Positions 1 through 8,298 of a stretch of DNA of 10,172 nucleotides are shown piece after piece (position 1 is the first letter of the stretch; every line of letters starts with the position of its first letter). The position numbers were made by a program, and so were the translations under genes. This stretch comes from VXYL01 sp047518105 (GTDB taxonomy: Bacteria; Pseudomonadota; Gammaproteobacteria; Pseudomonadales; Azotimanducaceae). The stretch spans positions 1-10,172 of the forward strand of contig JAKZRQ010000207.1 of the NCBI GenBank assembly GCA_047518105.1. The letters run 5' to 3'. The notes beneath the pieces were generated by a model that worked only from the letters and a program-made list of their open reading frames with translations, had not been told where the DNA came from and made no database searches.

Positions 1-2
1 CC

Positions 3-68
3 GCGCACCGGGCGGACCTCCACGTCGCGCAGCCAACGACCAGCGCTCTCCATGTCCGGCCTGTCCAT
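3..68 (-). CDS. possible 5' end of a minus-strand gene, cut by the window edge
   Basis: An ATG at 68-66 on the minus strand opens a frame that stays open to the window edge (22 codons, starting MDRPDMESAGRW). Its third codon positions are mostly G or C (19 of 22), as in the real genes here, and a purine-rich GGTGGA stretch lies about ten bases upstream. The opposite strand is almost as GC-rich at third positions, so this is weak evidence. If the repeats at 87-159 are the end of an insertion element, this could be its first gene, but the residues do not match a transposase start I recognise. Confidence 0.2.
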   Translation of the reverse strand, partial: MDRPDMESAGRWLRDVEVRPVR

Positions 69-86
69 GACGCCGTTTCCACCACA

Positions 87-159
87 ACGACTTTTGAATG
101 GCCAGCGCCAAATTGAGCCGAGGCGCCAATCACACCGTCAGGACGACTTTTGAATAGCC
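87..159. repeat. two 17-base direct repeats resembling an IS21-type element end
   Basis: ACGACTTTTGAATGGCC at 87-103 recurs at 143-159 with a single change (G to A in the sixth-last block, giving AATAGCC), 56 bases apart. Between them is a GCGCC-rich stretch with another short motif, CAAATTGAG. Read on the minus strand the units are GGC(C/T)ATTCAAAAGTCGT. Closely spaced short repeats of this flavour, built around TTCAAAAGT, are typical of the multiple transposase-binding repeats at IS21-family ends. No transposase gene is visible, and no exact element boundary (TG...CA) could be fixed. It may be a terminal relic or one end of an element lying to the left. Confidence 0.4.
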
Positions 160-232
160 CTGTGGGTAGCAGGCTCGTTGCGGACGGCATGGTAGGATTT
201 GTCGCGATGATCGAAAGGCAGCACATGCAGCC
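160..232. other. leader region before the three-gene cluster
   Basis: This short stretch between the repeat pair and the first start codon should hold the promoter of the cluster. I could not find a convincing -35/-10 pair at proper spacing. AAAGG at 214-218 is the only purine-rich element near the ATG at 233, and it sits 14 bases away, which is too far for a good ribosome binding site. Confidence 0.3.
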
Positions 233-3200
233 ATGAATGCGCCGCGGCAACGTCGATGCATCGCCGGAGCAAGGCATGTGCAGCGCCCACGCCAACTCCC
301 ACTCTCACTCTCACTCCCGCGCTCGCACGCGCGCGCCCCAGGTCTGCTGCTCGCGGCGTCGCTGACGATCGCCTCCTGCGGGCCCGACGTCGCCTCCCGC
401 AACGACCGCGGCGTGGCGCTGATGGGCCGCTACGAGTATGCGGCGGCGGAGGCCGAGTTCGCCGCAGCGGTCCGGCGTGCGCCGGATTGGCTGGACGCGC
501 GCATCAACCTGGCCATCGCCACCCTGAACCGCCAGAACGAAGGCGATGAACGCCTTGCCCTCGATATCCTCGCGGATGTCCTCGAAATCGAACCCGACGA
601 ACCCCGCGCGCTCTACACGAGTGCCGTCCTGCACTGGTATCTCGGCGAGATCGAACCCGCGAAGACGCTCTTCGCCCGGGTTGCCGAACTCGACCCGGAC
701 GACGCCTACGCCGTCTATTTCCTCGGTCTCGCCCATCTCCAGCGGGGCGACCACGGGGCGGCGGCGGATTGGCTCCGCAAGAGCGCCGAACTCGATCCCC
801 ACCTGCTGAGCGCCTACTACACGGGTTCCCAAGCCCTGCGGCGCGCCGGCCGCGACGAAGAGGCCGCACGGCTGCTTGAAGACTACCAGCGTCTGAAGCC
901 GAATCCGGCGGCGCGGCTGGTGGAGATGGCCTACAAGCGCATGGGCCCGAAGGCGGAAGCGCTGGCGACGGCACCGGAGAAGACAATCCCTCCGCCCAAG
1001 CCCCAGGGTCCGTTGTTCGCCGCGCCGCAAGCACTTGAACCGACGGGACCGACGCCGGGTTCCATCACCACTGCGGACGTGGATGGCGACGGCCTGCAGG
1101 ATCTGGTGCTGACGGGGGAGGCATCTCCCGTGGTGCTCGCCGGGCAGCCCGAGAGTGCGCCTCGGTTCGCGGTTCTCGCCGACCATCCGCTCGGGCAGGC
1201 CTACCCGGCCGCAGCGGCGCTTTGGGGCGACATCGACGACGACGGCCTCGTCGACGTCGTGTTCTGCGGCCCTGCGGGCACACGGATCTGGCGACAGTAC
1301 CCGAGAGCCGCCTGGTCCGCGCAGACTGTTCTCGGCGAGGAAGCCTGTCACGCCGGCGCCCTGGTCGATGCCGATCACGACGGCGATCTGGACGTGTTGG
1401 CCGTCGGGCCCGACGGCAACGAGTTGTTCAGCAACAACCGCGACGGTTCCTTTCGTCGCCTTGCCGCCGAGATGGGATTGCGCGGCCAAGGCGACGGGCG
1501 ACAGGCCTTGGTGGCGGACTTCGACGGCGACCGCGACCTCGATATTCTCGTCGTCAACCGTTCGCCGCCGCACGACATCTGGCAGAACGACCGCACCTGG
1601 GAGTACCGTTCCCTGCCCGGATTGGATGACCTGAAGCAAACGGCGCTGACGGCGGTGACCGTGGCCGACGCCGACGCCGACGGGCATCGTGAGATCTACG
1701 GCATCGCAGCCGACGGCGACCTGTTGCGCTGGCACACCGACGGGTCCGCGTGGACGCGATCCACGCTGATCCGAGGCACCGCGCCCGCGGAAGCCGGCGA
1801 ACTCGATGTCGCCGACTTCGACGGCGACGGCCGGCCCGAACTGCTGCGCGTGCTGCCGAGCGGGTTCTCGGTCATCGACGCGCACTCGGGCGCCGTGTTG
1901 TTCGAAGACGCCCCAAGTCGCTTGGGAAGCGTCATCGCCGCAACGCTGGACGCCGGCCGGGGGCCGGAACTGGTGGCGGCGCACGACGGCGGCCTATCGC
2001 TGTGGCCCGCCGGCAGCGGACGGTACGACTACCTTTCCGTCAGCCTCACCGGGCGCAGCGAGGCCGAGCAGACGCGCTCCAACGCCTCCGGAATCGGCAC
2101 GCTGGTCCAAGCCCGCGCGGCAGGCCGTTGGACCGTTTTCGACCGCATCGACCCGCACTCCGGCCCCGGCCAGAGCCTGCAACCGTTGAGTATCGGCCTC
2201 GGCGGACGCCCACGGGCGGACTTCATCGCCCTGGAGTGGACAGACGGTGTCTCCCAGACCGAACTCGACCTCGCTGCCCGGGAACACCACGTCATCGCCG
2301 AGAAGCAGCGCCAACTCGCAAGCTGTCCCGTGCTATTTGCGTGGAACGGCCACAAGTTCGAATTCGTCAGCGACGTGCTCGGCGGCGCCGCGCTCGGCTA
2401 CCTCGAGGCCCCGGGAGAGTACGCCCCGCCCAGGCCGGTGGAGGGCTTCCTGCTGGATTCCACATCGCTGGCCGTACGCGACGGCCGCTACGCATTGAAG
2501 CTGGCCGAACCCATGGAAGAAAACGCCTACCTGGATGCCGCCCGGCTGACCGTGTACGAATTGCCGCCCGGCTGGAATATCGTCCTCGACGAGCGTCTGG
2601 CGGTTGGGGGTGCGCCCGCAACCGGGCGGCACATCACCTACCGGCGGGCGACCTTGCCGACCCTGGTGCGCGCGACCGACGGCACGGACGTGACGGCGTT
2701 GGCGCTACGCCGGGACCATCGCGCACCGCCGCCGGGAGTTGTCGATCACCGCTTCATCGGGTTGTTGGCCGAAGAGCAGGTGCTGACATTGGAATTCGCA
2801 GCACCGCTCGCTCGCGAAGGCGCGGTGCTCGTCGCCGACGGCTGGATCGAATACCCCTATTCCCAAACGGTGTTTGCCGCCTGGCAGGCCGGGCTGCGCT
2901 ACCGGCCGCCGACCCTGGAGGCACGTTCCGGCGACGGCGACTGGCAACCCGTGGTGGTGGAATTCGGCTACCCGGCGGGAATGCCTCGCACCATGGCCCT
3001 GCCGCTGCCCAACCTGCCGCCAGGAACCGACGCCCTCCGGCTCACCTCGAACATGGAAATCTATTGGGACCGGCTGCGCGTGGTTTGGGAGGAACCCCTG
3101 GACGGTGTCGTCAAGGCGACGCTGGCCCCGGTGGACGCGCGGATCGCGCGGACCGGCTTCGCCAAGCGCACCACCGGGCCGCAGCGACTGCCCCACTACG

Positions 3201-3547
3201 ACTACGCCAAGCGGTCGCCGTACCAGGACGCGAAGGCGCCAGGCGGCTTCTACACCGCGTTCGGCGACGTCGGCGAACTGGTGCGGGACGTCGATGGGGC
3301 ATTGGCAATCATCAGCAGCGGCGAAGAAATCCACTTGGAATTCGACGCGCTGCCCGAGCCGCCACCCGGGCAACGCCGGTTCTTCCGGATCGAGTTCCAC
3401 GGCTGGGCCAAGGACATGGACCTCTACACCCGACACGGCGACACGGTCGGTCCGCTGCCGGTGCCTGCCGGTGCGGACGAGAAGCTGCTGGCTCGCCGCG
3501 ACCGCTTGCACGAGCGGTACAACGTGCGCTATCGGGAAGGTCTGTAA
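233..3547 (+). CDS. TPR / FG-GAP propeller / ASPIC-UnbV-like lipoprotein
   Basis: Predicted 1104-residue exported lipoprotein. A basic leader and hydrophobic core end in a lipobox (TIASC, Cys49), so the mature protein should be lipid-anchored outside the cytoplasm. Residues about 55-230 form TPR-like helical repeats (DPDDAYAVYFLGLAHLQRGD is typical). Calcium-loop FG-GAP/VCBS repeats follow at about 281-291, 333-342, 379-388, 429-438, 479-486 and 528-536 (DVDGDGLQD, DHDGDLD, DFDGDGRPE). An ASPIC/UnbV-like stretch lies at about 615-680, with SNASGIG, a GLGG turn and EWTDGVSQ. The last 400 residues, starting near CPVLFAWNGHKFEF at 698, form a further module I recall from other TPR/FG-GAP proteins without known function. 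The start is uncertain: GTG at 278 has a better Shine-Dalgarno and gives a more usual signal length. First gene of the cluster. The architecture is secure; the ligand and role are unknown. Confidence 0.88.
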   Translation: MNAPRQRRCIAGARHVQRPRQLPLSLSLPRSHARAPGLLLAASLTIASCGPDVASRNDRGVALMGRYEYAAAEAEFAAAVRRAPDWLDARINLAIATLNRQNEGDERLALDILADVLEIEPDEPRALYTSAVLHWYLGEIEPAKTLFARVAELDPDDAYAVYFLGLAHLQRGDHGAAADWLRKSAELDPHLLSAYYTGSQALRRAGRDEEAARLLEDYQRLKPNPAARLVEMAYKRMGPKAEALATAPEKTIPPPKPQGPLFAAPQALEPTGPTPGSITTADVDGDGLQDLVLTGEASPVVLAGQPESAPRFAVLADHPLGQAYPAAAALWGDIDDDGLVDVVFCGPAGTRIWRQYPRAAWSAQTVLGEEACHAGALVDADHDGDLDVLAVGPDGNELFSNNRDGSFRRLAAEMGLRGQGDGRQALVADFDGDRDLDILVVNRSPPHDIWQNDRTWEYRSLPGLDDLKQTALTAVTVADADADGHREIYGIAADGDLLRWHTDGSAWTRSTLIRGTAPAEAGELDVADFDGDGRPELLRVLPSGFSVIDAHSGAVLFEDAPSRLGSVIAATLDAGRGPELVAAHDGGLSLWPAGSGRYDYLSVSLTGRSEAEQTRSNASGIGTLVQARAAGRWTVFDRIDPHSGPGQSLQPLSIGLGGRPRADFIALEWTDGVSQTELDLAAREHHVIAEKQRQLASCPVLFAWNGHKFEFVSDVLGGAALGYLEAPGEYAPPRPVEGFLLDSTSLAVRDGRYALKLAEPMEENAYLDAARLTVYELPPGWNIVLDERLAVGGAPATGRHITYRRATLPTLVRATDGTDVTALALRRDHRAPPPGVVDHRFIGLLAEEQVLTLEFAAPLAREGAVLVADGWIEYPYSQTVFAAWQAGLRYRPPTLEARSGDGDWQPVVVEFGYPAGMPRTMALPLPNLPPGTDALRLTSNMEIYWDRLRVVWEEPLDGVVKATLAPVDARIARTGFAKRTTGPQRLPHYDYAKRSPYQDAKAPGGFYTAFGDVGELVRDVDGALAIISSGEEIHLEFDALPEPPPGQRRFFRIEFHGWAKDMDLYTRHGDTVGPLPVPAGADEKLLARRDRLHERYNVRYREGL
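266..280 (+). promoter_or_regulatory. ribosome binding site favouring the GTG start at 278
   Basis: GGAG at 266-269 lies 8 bases before an in-frame GTG at 278-280 (codon 16 of the longer reading). The ATG at 233 has only AAAGG at 14 bases. Starting at 278 would put the lipobox Cys at residue 34 instead of 49, closer to common lipoprotein signal lengths. This is a sequence-based preference, not proof. Confidence 0.4.
297..318 (+). repeat. CTCACT hexamer microrepeat in the signal-peptide coding region
   Basis: The run CCCACTCTCACTCTCACTCC contains about three copies of the 6-base unit CTCACT and encodes the LPLSLSLP part of the leader, just before the hydrophobic core. The unit is a multiple of three, so copy-number change would lengthen or shorten the leader by Leu-Ser pairs without shifting the frame. 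Confidence 0.6.
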
Positions 3548-3572
3548 CGTAGACTTCCGAGCCGGACAACGA

Positions 3573-3596
3573 GCCTGCGCCTGGGCGTCGGCAGGC
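3573..3596 (+). other. intercistronic hairpin
   Basis: GCCTGC at 3573-3578 and GCAGGC at 3591-3596 form a perfect 6-base inverted repeat with a 12-base loop, in the 69-base gap between the lipoprotein gene and the cytochrome gene. There is no T run after it, so it is not a classical terminator. It could be an mRNA-stability or processing stem that sets different levels of the two proteins, or chance in GC-rich DNA. Confidence 0.3.
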
Positions 3597-3616
3597 CCGC
3601 AGATCGGAACAAAGGG

Positions 3617-6349
3617 ATGAGCAGCACCCCCAATCACGTGCCAGTGCCCGTCGTCGGACCCCGCATGCGCAAACTGCTGCTGGCGGTGATGGTGCTGTTC
3701 GCGCTGCTGGCGGTCAATTCCACCTATCTCGGCACCATCACCTGGCGTCAGTGGCTAACCGGCGAGAGTTTGGAAGACGCCGTCTACCTCTCCATGTTCC
3801 TGGGACACCTGATCCTCGGGCTCGCCATCGTCGTCCCGGCCATCGTCTACGGCATCATGCATCTCAACCGGGCCATCCGCCGGCCGAACCGTCTCGCGGT
3901 ACGCCTGGGACTGGTGCTCTTCGGCTGCGTGGTCGTGCTGCTGGCCACGGGCATCGGCCTGACACGGGGTCTGCCCGTGTTCGAGCTGCGCGACCCGGAG
4001 GTACGCTCGATCGCCTATTGGGCACACGTGGCGACGCCGTTTCTGGTGGGCTGGCTATTCGTTCTGCACCGGCTGGCCGGGCGGCGAATCCGCTGGGCGG
4101 TGGGCGCTGCCATCGGCGGCGCGAGCCTGGCCGTCGGCGTGGCCTGCATGTGGCTCGTCGAACCGCAGGGTATGGAAGCCGGGGCCGACGCCGACTTTCT
4201 GCCGTCGCTGGTACGGACTTCCACGGGTGGGCATATCGCATCCGAAGACCTGATGCGCGATGACCAATGCGCGCATTGCCATGCCGACGCCCACGCGCAA
4301 TGGCAATACAGCGCCCATCGTTTCGCGTCGTTCAACAACCCGGCGTACCTCTTTTCCGTACGCAACACGCGCGAGGCCGTGTTCGCCCGCCACGGCAACG
4401 TCCACGCCGCGCGGTTCTGCGCCGGATGCCACGATCCGGCACCGCTCTTCAGCGGTCGTTTCGACGACCCGGGGTTCGACGACGTCAACGATCCCACGGC
4501 GCACGCCGGCATTACCTGTGTCGCCTGCCACGCCATCGAGGCGATCGGCAGCGTGCGCGGCAACGCCGACTACGTGATCGGAATTCCCGAGCGCTATCCC
4601 TTCGGACACTCGGACAACCCGGTTGCCATGTGGGTCAACCGTTTTCTCGTCAAGGCGAAGCCCGCATTGCACAAGCGGACGTTCCTGAAGCCCGTGCACA
4701 AGACCACGGAATTCTGCGGCACCTGCCATAAGGTGCATTTACCCAAGGCGTTGAACGACTACCGCTGGCTGCGCGGGCAGAACCACTACGACGCTTTCCT
4801 GCTAAGCGGCGTCTCGGGGCACGGCGTCACGAGTTTCTACTACCCTCCCCGCGCCGAGAAGAACTGCAACGGCTGCCACATGCCGCTCGTGGCATCCGAC
4901 GACTTCGCCGCGCGGCGCAACTCCGGCGGTGAACTGACCGTGCACGGTCATCATTTCCCCGCGGCCAACACGGCCTTGGGGCACCTGCTCGACTTCCCGG
5001 ACAGCGTCAACGAAGCCCACCGGGAGTTCCTCGAAGGTTCGTTGCGCGTCGACATTTTCGGGATACGCACCGGAAACGGCATCGACGGTGCGCTGACCGC
5101 GCCGTTGCGCCCCGACGTACCCGCCCTCGTGGCCGGTGGCGAGTACCTGGTCGAGGTGGTTCTTCGGACGCTCACCCTCGGGCATGTCTTCACCCAGGGC
5201 ACCGCGGACTCCAACGAGGTCTGGCTAGAGGTGAGGGCGATGAGCGGTGGCCGGATCATCGGCATCAGCGGTGGGCGGGATCCGGCGGACGGCGGCGTCG
5301 ATCCCTGGTCGCACTTCGTCAACGCCTACGTGCTCGATCGCGACGGCAACCGCATCGACCGCCGCAACGCGGAAGACATCTTCACGCCCCTGTACAATCA
5401 CCAGATACCGCCCGGCGCGGCCAGCGTCGCCCACTACCGGCTGCGCGTTCCAGACGATCTCGACGCCCCGCTGACGGTGACGGCACGCCTTCACTACCGC
5501 AAGTTCGACACGCTCTACCTGCGTCTTTTCCAAGGAGAGGCATTTGCCGGCAACACGCTGCCGGTGGTCACCATCGCCAGCGACAAAGTCGAGTTCCCGA
5601 TCACGGCCACCGCGGAACAAGCAGCGCCGGATGCACCCGCTTGGCAGCGCTGGAACGACTACGGCATCGGCCTGTTGGCGAAACCGGATCGGGGTGCGCT
5701 CAAGCAGGCGGAGGCGGCGTTTCGCCAAGTTGCGGGACTGGGGCGCGCCGAAGGCGACCTCAATCGCGCCCGCGTATTGATCCGGGAAGGCCGCCTGGAC
5801 GAAGCCGCAGCGGCCCTGCGCCAAGCGGCTGCAAACGGCGCCTATCCCTGGTCGGTGGCCTGGTTCGGGGGCCTCGTGGATCTCCAGAACGGCGAGTTCG
5901 ATTCGGCGATCGCCGCGTTTACCGGTCTGGTGGAGACGCGTTTCGGCGAAGCGCGGCAACGGGGTTTCGACTTCTCCAAGGACTACAGGCTGCTGAACAC
6001 CCTCGCCCGGACTCTGTTCGAGCGGGCCAAGGTCTCCGGGCCGCCCCGAGAACAGGCGGATTGGCTGCGAGCCGCCGGCACGCGCTATCGCGAAGCGCTC
6101 GCCCTCGACCCGGAGAACGTCACCGCGCACTACGGTCTGGCGCAAGTTTCCGCTCGCCTCGGCGACGAGGAGGCCGAGGGTCGTCATCGCCGGCTGCACG
6201 ACAGGTACCGCCCCGACGACAACGCCCAGGACCGCGCCATCGCCGCCGCGCGACGTCGCGACCCCGCGGCCAACCACGCCGCGGAAGCGGTGGTCGTATA
6301 CGATCTTCACCGACCCGACGCGTTCGGACTCGGCGACACGGGACCATGA
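3617..6349 (+). CDS. membrane-anchored pentaheme cytochrome c with C-terminal TPR region
   Basis: 910 residues. Five hydrophobic helices occupy about 18-40, 56-83, 93-115, 131-153 and 160-180, then the chain leaves the membrane. Five c-heme motifs follow: CAHCH 218-222, CAGCH 268-272, CVACH 301-305, CGTCH 367-371 and CNGCH 417-421. Many extra His residues could be distal ligands; SAHRFASFNNPAY after heme 1 resembles cytochrome c554/c-prime-type multiheme proteins. Residues about 475-662 look beta-rich (GHVFTQGTADSNEVWLEV). From about 675 to 865 there are TPR-like helices (GRLDEAAAALRQAA; ALALDPENVTAHYGLAQV). Expected role: electron transfer on the outer face of the cytoplasmic membrane; donor and acceptor unknown. 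AAAGGG directly abuts the ATG with no spacer, so the start is not certain; an in-frame ATG at 3665 also keeps the first helix whole. Its end overlaps the next gene by ATGA. Confidence 0.92.
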   Translation: MSSTPNHVPVPVVGPRMRKLLLAVMVLFALLAVNSTYLGTITWRQWLTGESLEDAVYLSMFLGHLILGLAIVVPAIVYGIMHLNRAIRRPNRLAVRLGLVLFGCVVVLLATGIGLTRGLPVFELRDPEVRSIAYWAHVATPFLVGWLFVLHRLAGRRIRWAVGAAIGGASLAVGVACMWLVEPQGMEAGADADFLPSLVRTSTGGHIASEDLMRDDQCAHCHADAHAQWQYSAHRFASFNNPAYLFSVRNTREAVFARHGNVHAARFCAGCHDPAPLFSGRFDDPGFDDVNDPTAHAGITCVACHAIEAIGSVRGNADYVIGIPERYPFGHSDNPVAMWVNRFLVKAKPALHKRTFLKPVHKTTEFCGTCHKVHLPKALNDYRWLRGQNHYDAFLLSGVSGHGVTSFYYPPRAEKNCNGCHMPLVASDDFAARRNSGGELTVHGHHFPAANTALGHLLDFPDSVNEAHREFLEGSLRVDIFGIRTGNGIDGALTAPLRPDVPALVAGGEYLVEVVLRTLTLGHVFTQGTADSNEVWLEVRAMSGGRIIGISGGRDPADGGVDPWSHFVNAYVLDRDGNRIDRRNAEDIFTPLYNHQIPPGAASVAHYRLRVPDDLDAPLTVTARLHYRKFDTLYLRLFQGEAFAGNTLPVVTIASDKVEFPITATAEQAAPDAPAWQRWNDYGIGLLAKPDRGALKQAEAAFRQVAGLGRAEGDLNRARVLIREGRLDEAAAALRQAAANGAYPWSVAWFGGLVDLQNGEFDSAIAAFTGLVETRFGEARQRGFDFSKDYRLLNTLARTLFERAKVSGPPREQADWLRAAGTRYREALALDPENVTAHYGLAQVSARLGDEEAEGRHRRLHDRYRPDDNAQDRAIAAARRRDPAANHAAEAVVVYDLHRPDAFGLGDTGP

Positions 6350-8232
6350 ACCGACGGAAGGGGGAAGACGCGCGTCCCGCGACGGGGCCGCGCTCCGAGC
6401 CGACGGCTAGCCTGGCATCTGGCGAGGACCGCATTCGACGGGCGTTGCGGATCTCCCTGTTGCTGGCCGGAGGCGTCGCCGCAGCCGTCATTGCCACCGT
6501 TTGGCTGACCGGTCGCGAGTCGCCGCCGGCGGCGCCTGCCGACCACGAGGTCGTGGGTCCGAGCCCGACGGTGTCCACAGGTCCCCCGCAGCCGGCCATT
6601 GCGTTCACCGATATCACCACCGAAGCGGGCATCGACTTCGTCCACCAGTCCGGTGCCTACGGCGAACGCCTGCTGCCGGAGACCATGGGGGGCGGCGTCG
6701 CCTTCCTGGACTACGATGCGGACGGCGATCAGGATCTCTTTCTTGTGAATTCCAGTACCTGGCCGTGGCGGCCGGCGCCCGCCTCGCCCGCCACCTCGCG
6801 CCTGTACCGGAACCGCGGCGACGGCACCTTCGAGGATGTTTCCGTGGCGACGAACATGGACCTTGTGCTGTATGGCATGGGCGTAGCGTCGGGCGACTAC
6901 GACGGCGACGGCTGGGTGGACGTATTCGTCACCGCGGTGGGCGAAAACCGCCTGCTGCGCAATGTCGGCGGCGAACGCTTTGCGGATGTCACGGCGGCGA
7001 CGGGCGTTGCCGGCCTCCCTGATGCCTGGAGCACCAGCGCTGCGTTTCTCGACATCGACGCCGACGCCGATCTCGATCTCTTCGTGTGCAACTACGTGGC
7101 CTGGTCGCCCGAGACCGACCGCGAAGTCGACTACCGCCTCACGGGAATCGGCCGCGCCTACGGCCCGCCGACGGACTTCCCGGGCACCGACTCCTACCTG
7201 TATAGAAACGACGGTGGAAAATTCACGGATGTCTCCGCCGAAGCCGGCGTCCGGGTCGCCAACGAGGCGACGGGCCTGCCGGTTGGGAAGGCACTCGCCG
7301 TGCGTCCGGTCGATGCGAACGGCGACGGCTTGCTCGACCTGGTCGTCGCCAACGACACCGTGCGCAACTTCCTGTTCGTCAATACCGGCGATGGCCGGTT
7401 TCGCGAAACCGGCATCGAGGCCGGTCTGGCCTTCGACGCGTCCGGTGCCGCAACCGGCGCGATGGGTGCGGATGCGGCCTGGTTCGCCAACGACGACAAG
7501 CTCGCCGTGACCATCGGCAACTTCGCCAACGAGATGTCTTCCTTCTACGTGGCGCGTCCCGGCGAAGACCTGTTCAGCGACGATGCCATCGTCTCCGGCA
7601 TCGGGGCCCCGAGCCGCCGGGCGCTGACCTTCGGCCTGTTCTTCTTCGACGCCGATCTCGACGGTCGCCTGGACGTGCTGGCGGCCAACGGCCACGTCGA
7701 GCCCGAAATCCAACGGGTCCAGACGAGCCAGAGCCATGCCCAGCCGGCGCAACTGTTCTGGAACTGCGGCCCGTCCTGCCCCCGCCGCTACGCGCTGTTG
7801 GCCGATGTGGGCGACTTGTCCCAACCCCGTGTCGGACGCGGCGCGGCCTATGCCGACATCGATGCGGACGGCGACCTCGATGTCGCAATCACCGAGGCTG
7901 GCGGTCGAGTGGCGTTGCTGCGCAACGATCAGTCGACCGGCCATCGATGGGCGCGTTTCGTCCTGGTCTCGGAGTCCCCGAACCGACACGCGCTGGGTGC
8001 CGTGGTGACGCTGGTGGCGGGCGCAGTTAGGCAAACGCGCGTGGTCGCGCCCACGCGAAGCTATCTCTCGCAGGTGGAGCTTCCGATGACCTTCGGGCTG
8101 GAGAAGGCGACAATCGTGGACGAGGTGACGGTGGTCTGGCCTGGTGGCCAAACACAATCCTGGACGGAACTCCAAGCTGACCGTACCCACGTGCTGCGGG
8201 AGCGCCCTGAGACGCGCCAGGAGCGCGACTAG
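6346..8232 (+). CDS. membrane-anchored FG-GAP/VCBS and ASPIC/UnbV (CRTAC1-like) protein
   Basis: 628 residues from the ATG in the ATGA overlap with the cytochrome gene, which implies translational coupling. The open frame extends far upstream inside that gene, but the overlap and the basic N terminus before the helix support this start. One hydrophobic helix at about 35-54 (signal anchor), then a Pro-rich linker, places the rest outside the cytoplasm. Calcium-type loops sit at 122-130 (DYDADGDQD), 184-192 (DYDGDGWVD), 236-244, 323-331, 435-443 and 504-512, giving a predicted beta-propeller. The ASPIC/UnbV region covers about 535-610, with RHALGAVVTLVAG, RSYLSQVELPMTFGL and VVWPGGQTQSW. A close Cys pair (474, 478; NCGPSC) may form a disulfide. 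Unlike gene 1 it lacks TPRs and the long C-terminal module. The function of this family in bacteria is not established; binding or scaffolding next to the cytochrome is my inference. Confidence 0.92.
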   Translation: MNRRKGEDARPATGPRSEPTASLASGEDRIRRALRISLLLAGGVAAAVIATVWLTGRESPPAAPADHEVVGPSPTVSTGPPQPAIAFTDITTEAGIDFVHQSGAYGERLLPETMGGGVAFLDYDADGDQDLFLVNSSTWPWRPAPASPATSRLYRNRGDGTFEDVSVATNMDLVLYGMGVASGDYDGDGWVDVFVTAVGENRLLRNVGGERFADVTAATGVAGLPDAWSTSAAFLDIDADADLDLFVCNYVAWSPETDREVDYRLTGIGRAYGPPTDFPGTDSYLYRNDGGKFTDVSAEAGVRVANEATGLPVGKALAVRPVDANGDGLLDLVVANDTVRNFLFVNTGDGRFRETGIEAGLAFDASGAATGAMGADAAWFANDDKLAVTIGNFANEMSSFYVARPGEDLFSDDAIVSGIGAPSRRALTFGLFFFDADLDGRLDVLAANGHVEPEIQRVQTSQSHAQPAQLFWNCGPSCPRRYALLADVGDLSQPRVGRGAAYADIDADGDLDVAITEAGGRVALLRNDQSTGHRWARFVLVSESPNRHALGAVVTLVAGAVRQTRVVAPTRSYLSQVELPMTFGLEKATIVDEVTVVWPGGQTQSWTELQADRTHVLRERPETRQERD

Positions 8233-8257
8233 CGCCTAGTGCGTCTCGCTGCGCGAG
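8223..8257 (+). terminator. candidate stem-loops after the three-gene cluster
   Basis: ACTAG 8228-8232 pairs with CTAGT 8236-8240 around a CGC loop, extendable outward with one bulge. Directly after it CTCGC 8245-8249 pairs with GCGAG 8253-8257. The first stem includes the stop codon. Neither is followed by a T run, so any termination would be non-classical. The position fits: the genes on either side converge here. Confidence 0.22.
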
Positions 8258-8298
8258 CGCGTCTCGGGATACGAGCCGTTCAAGAGCGCTGCCCACCG

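Noticed and set aside
311..1984. Very long minus-strand open frame opposite the lipoprotein gene
   Set aside because: High G+C makes long antisense frames common; the plus strand has clear TPR and FG-GAP motifs and the minus translation has none.
6307..8190. Long minus-strand open frame opposite the CRTAC1-like gene
   Set aside because: It is a shadow of the aspartate-rich calcium loops (GAC/GTC codons keep the antisense open); no domain is visible.
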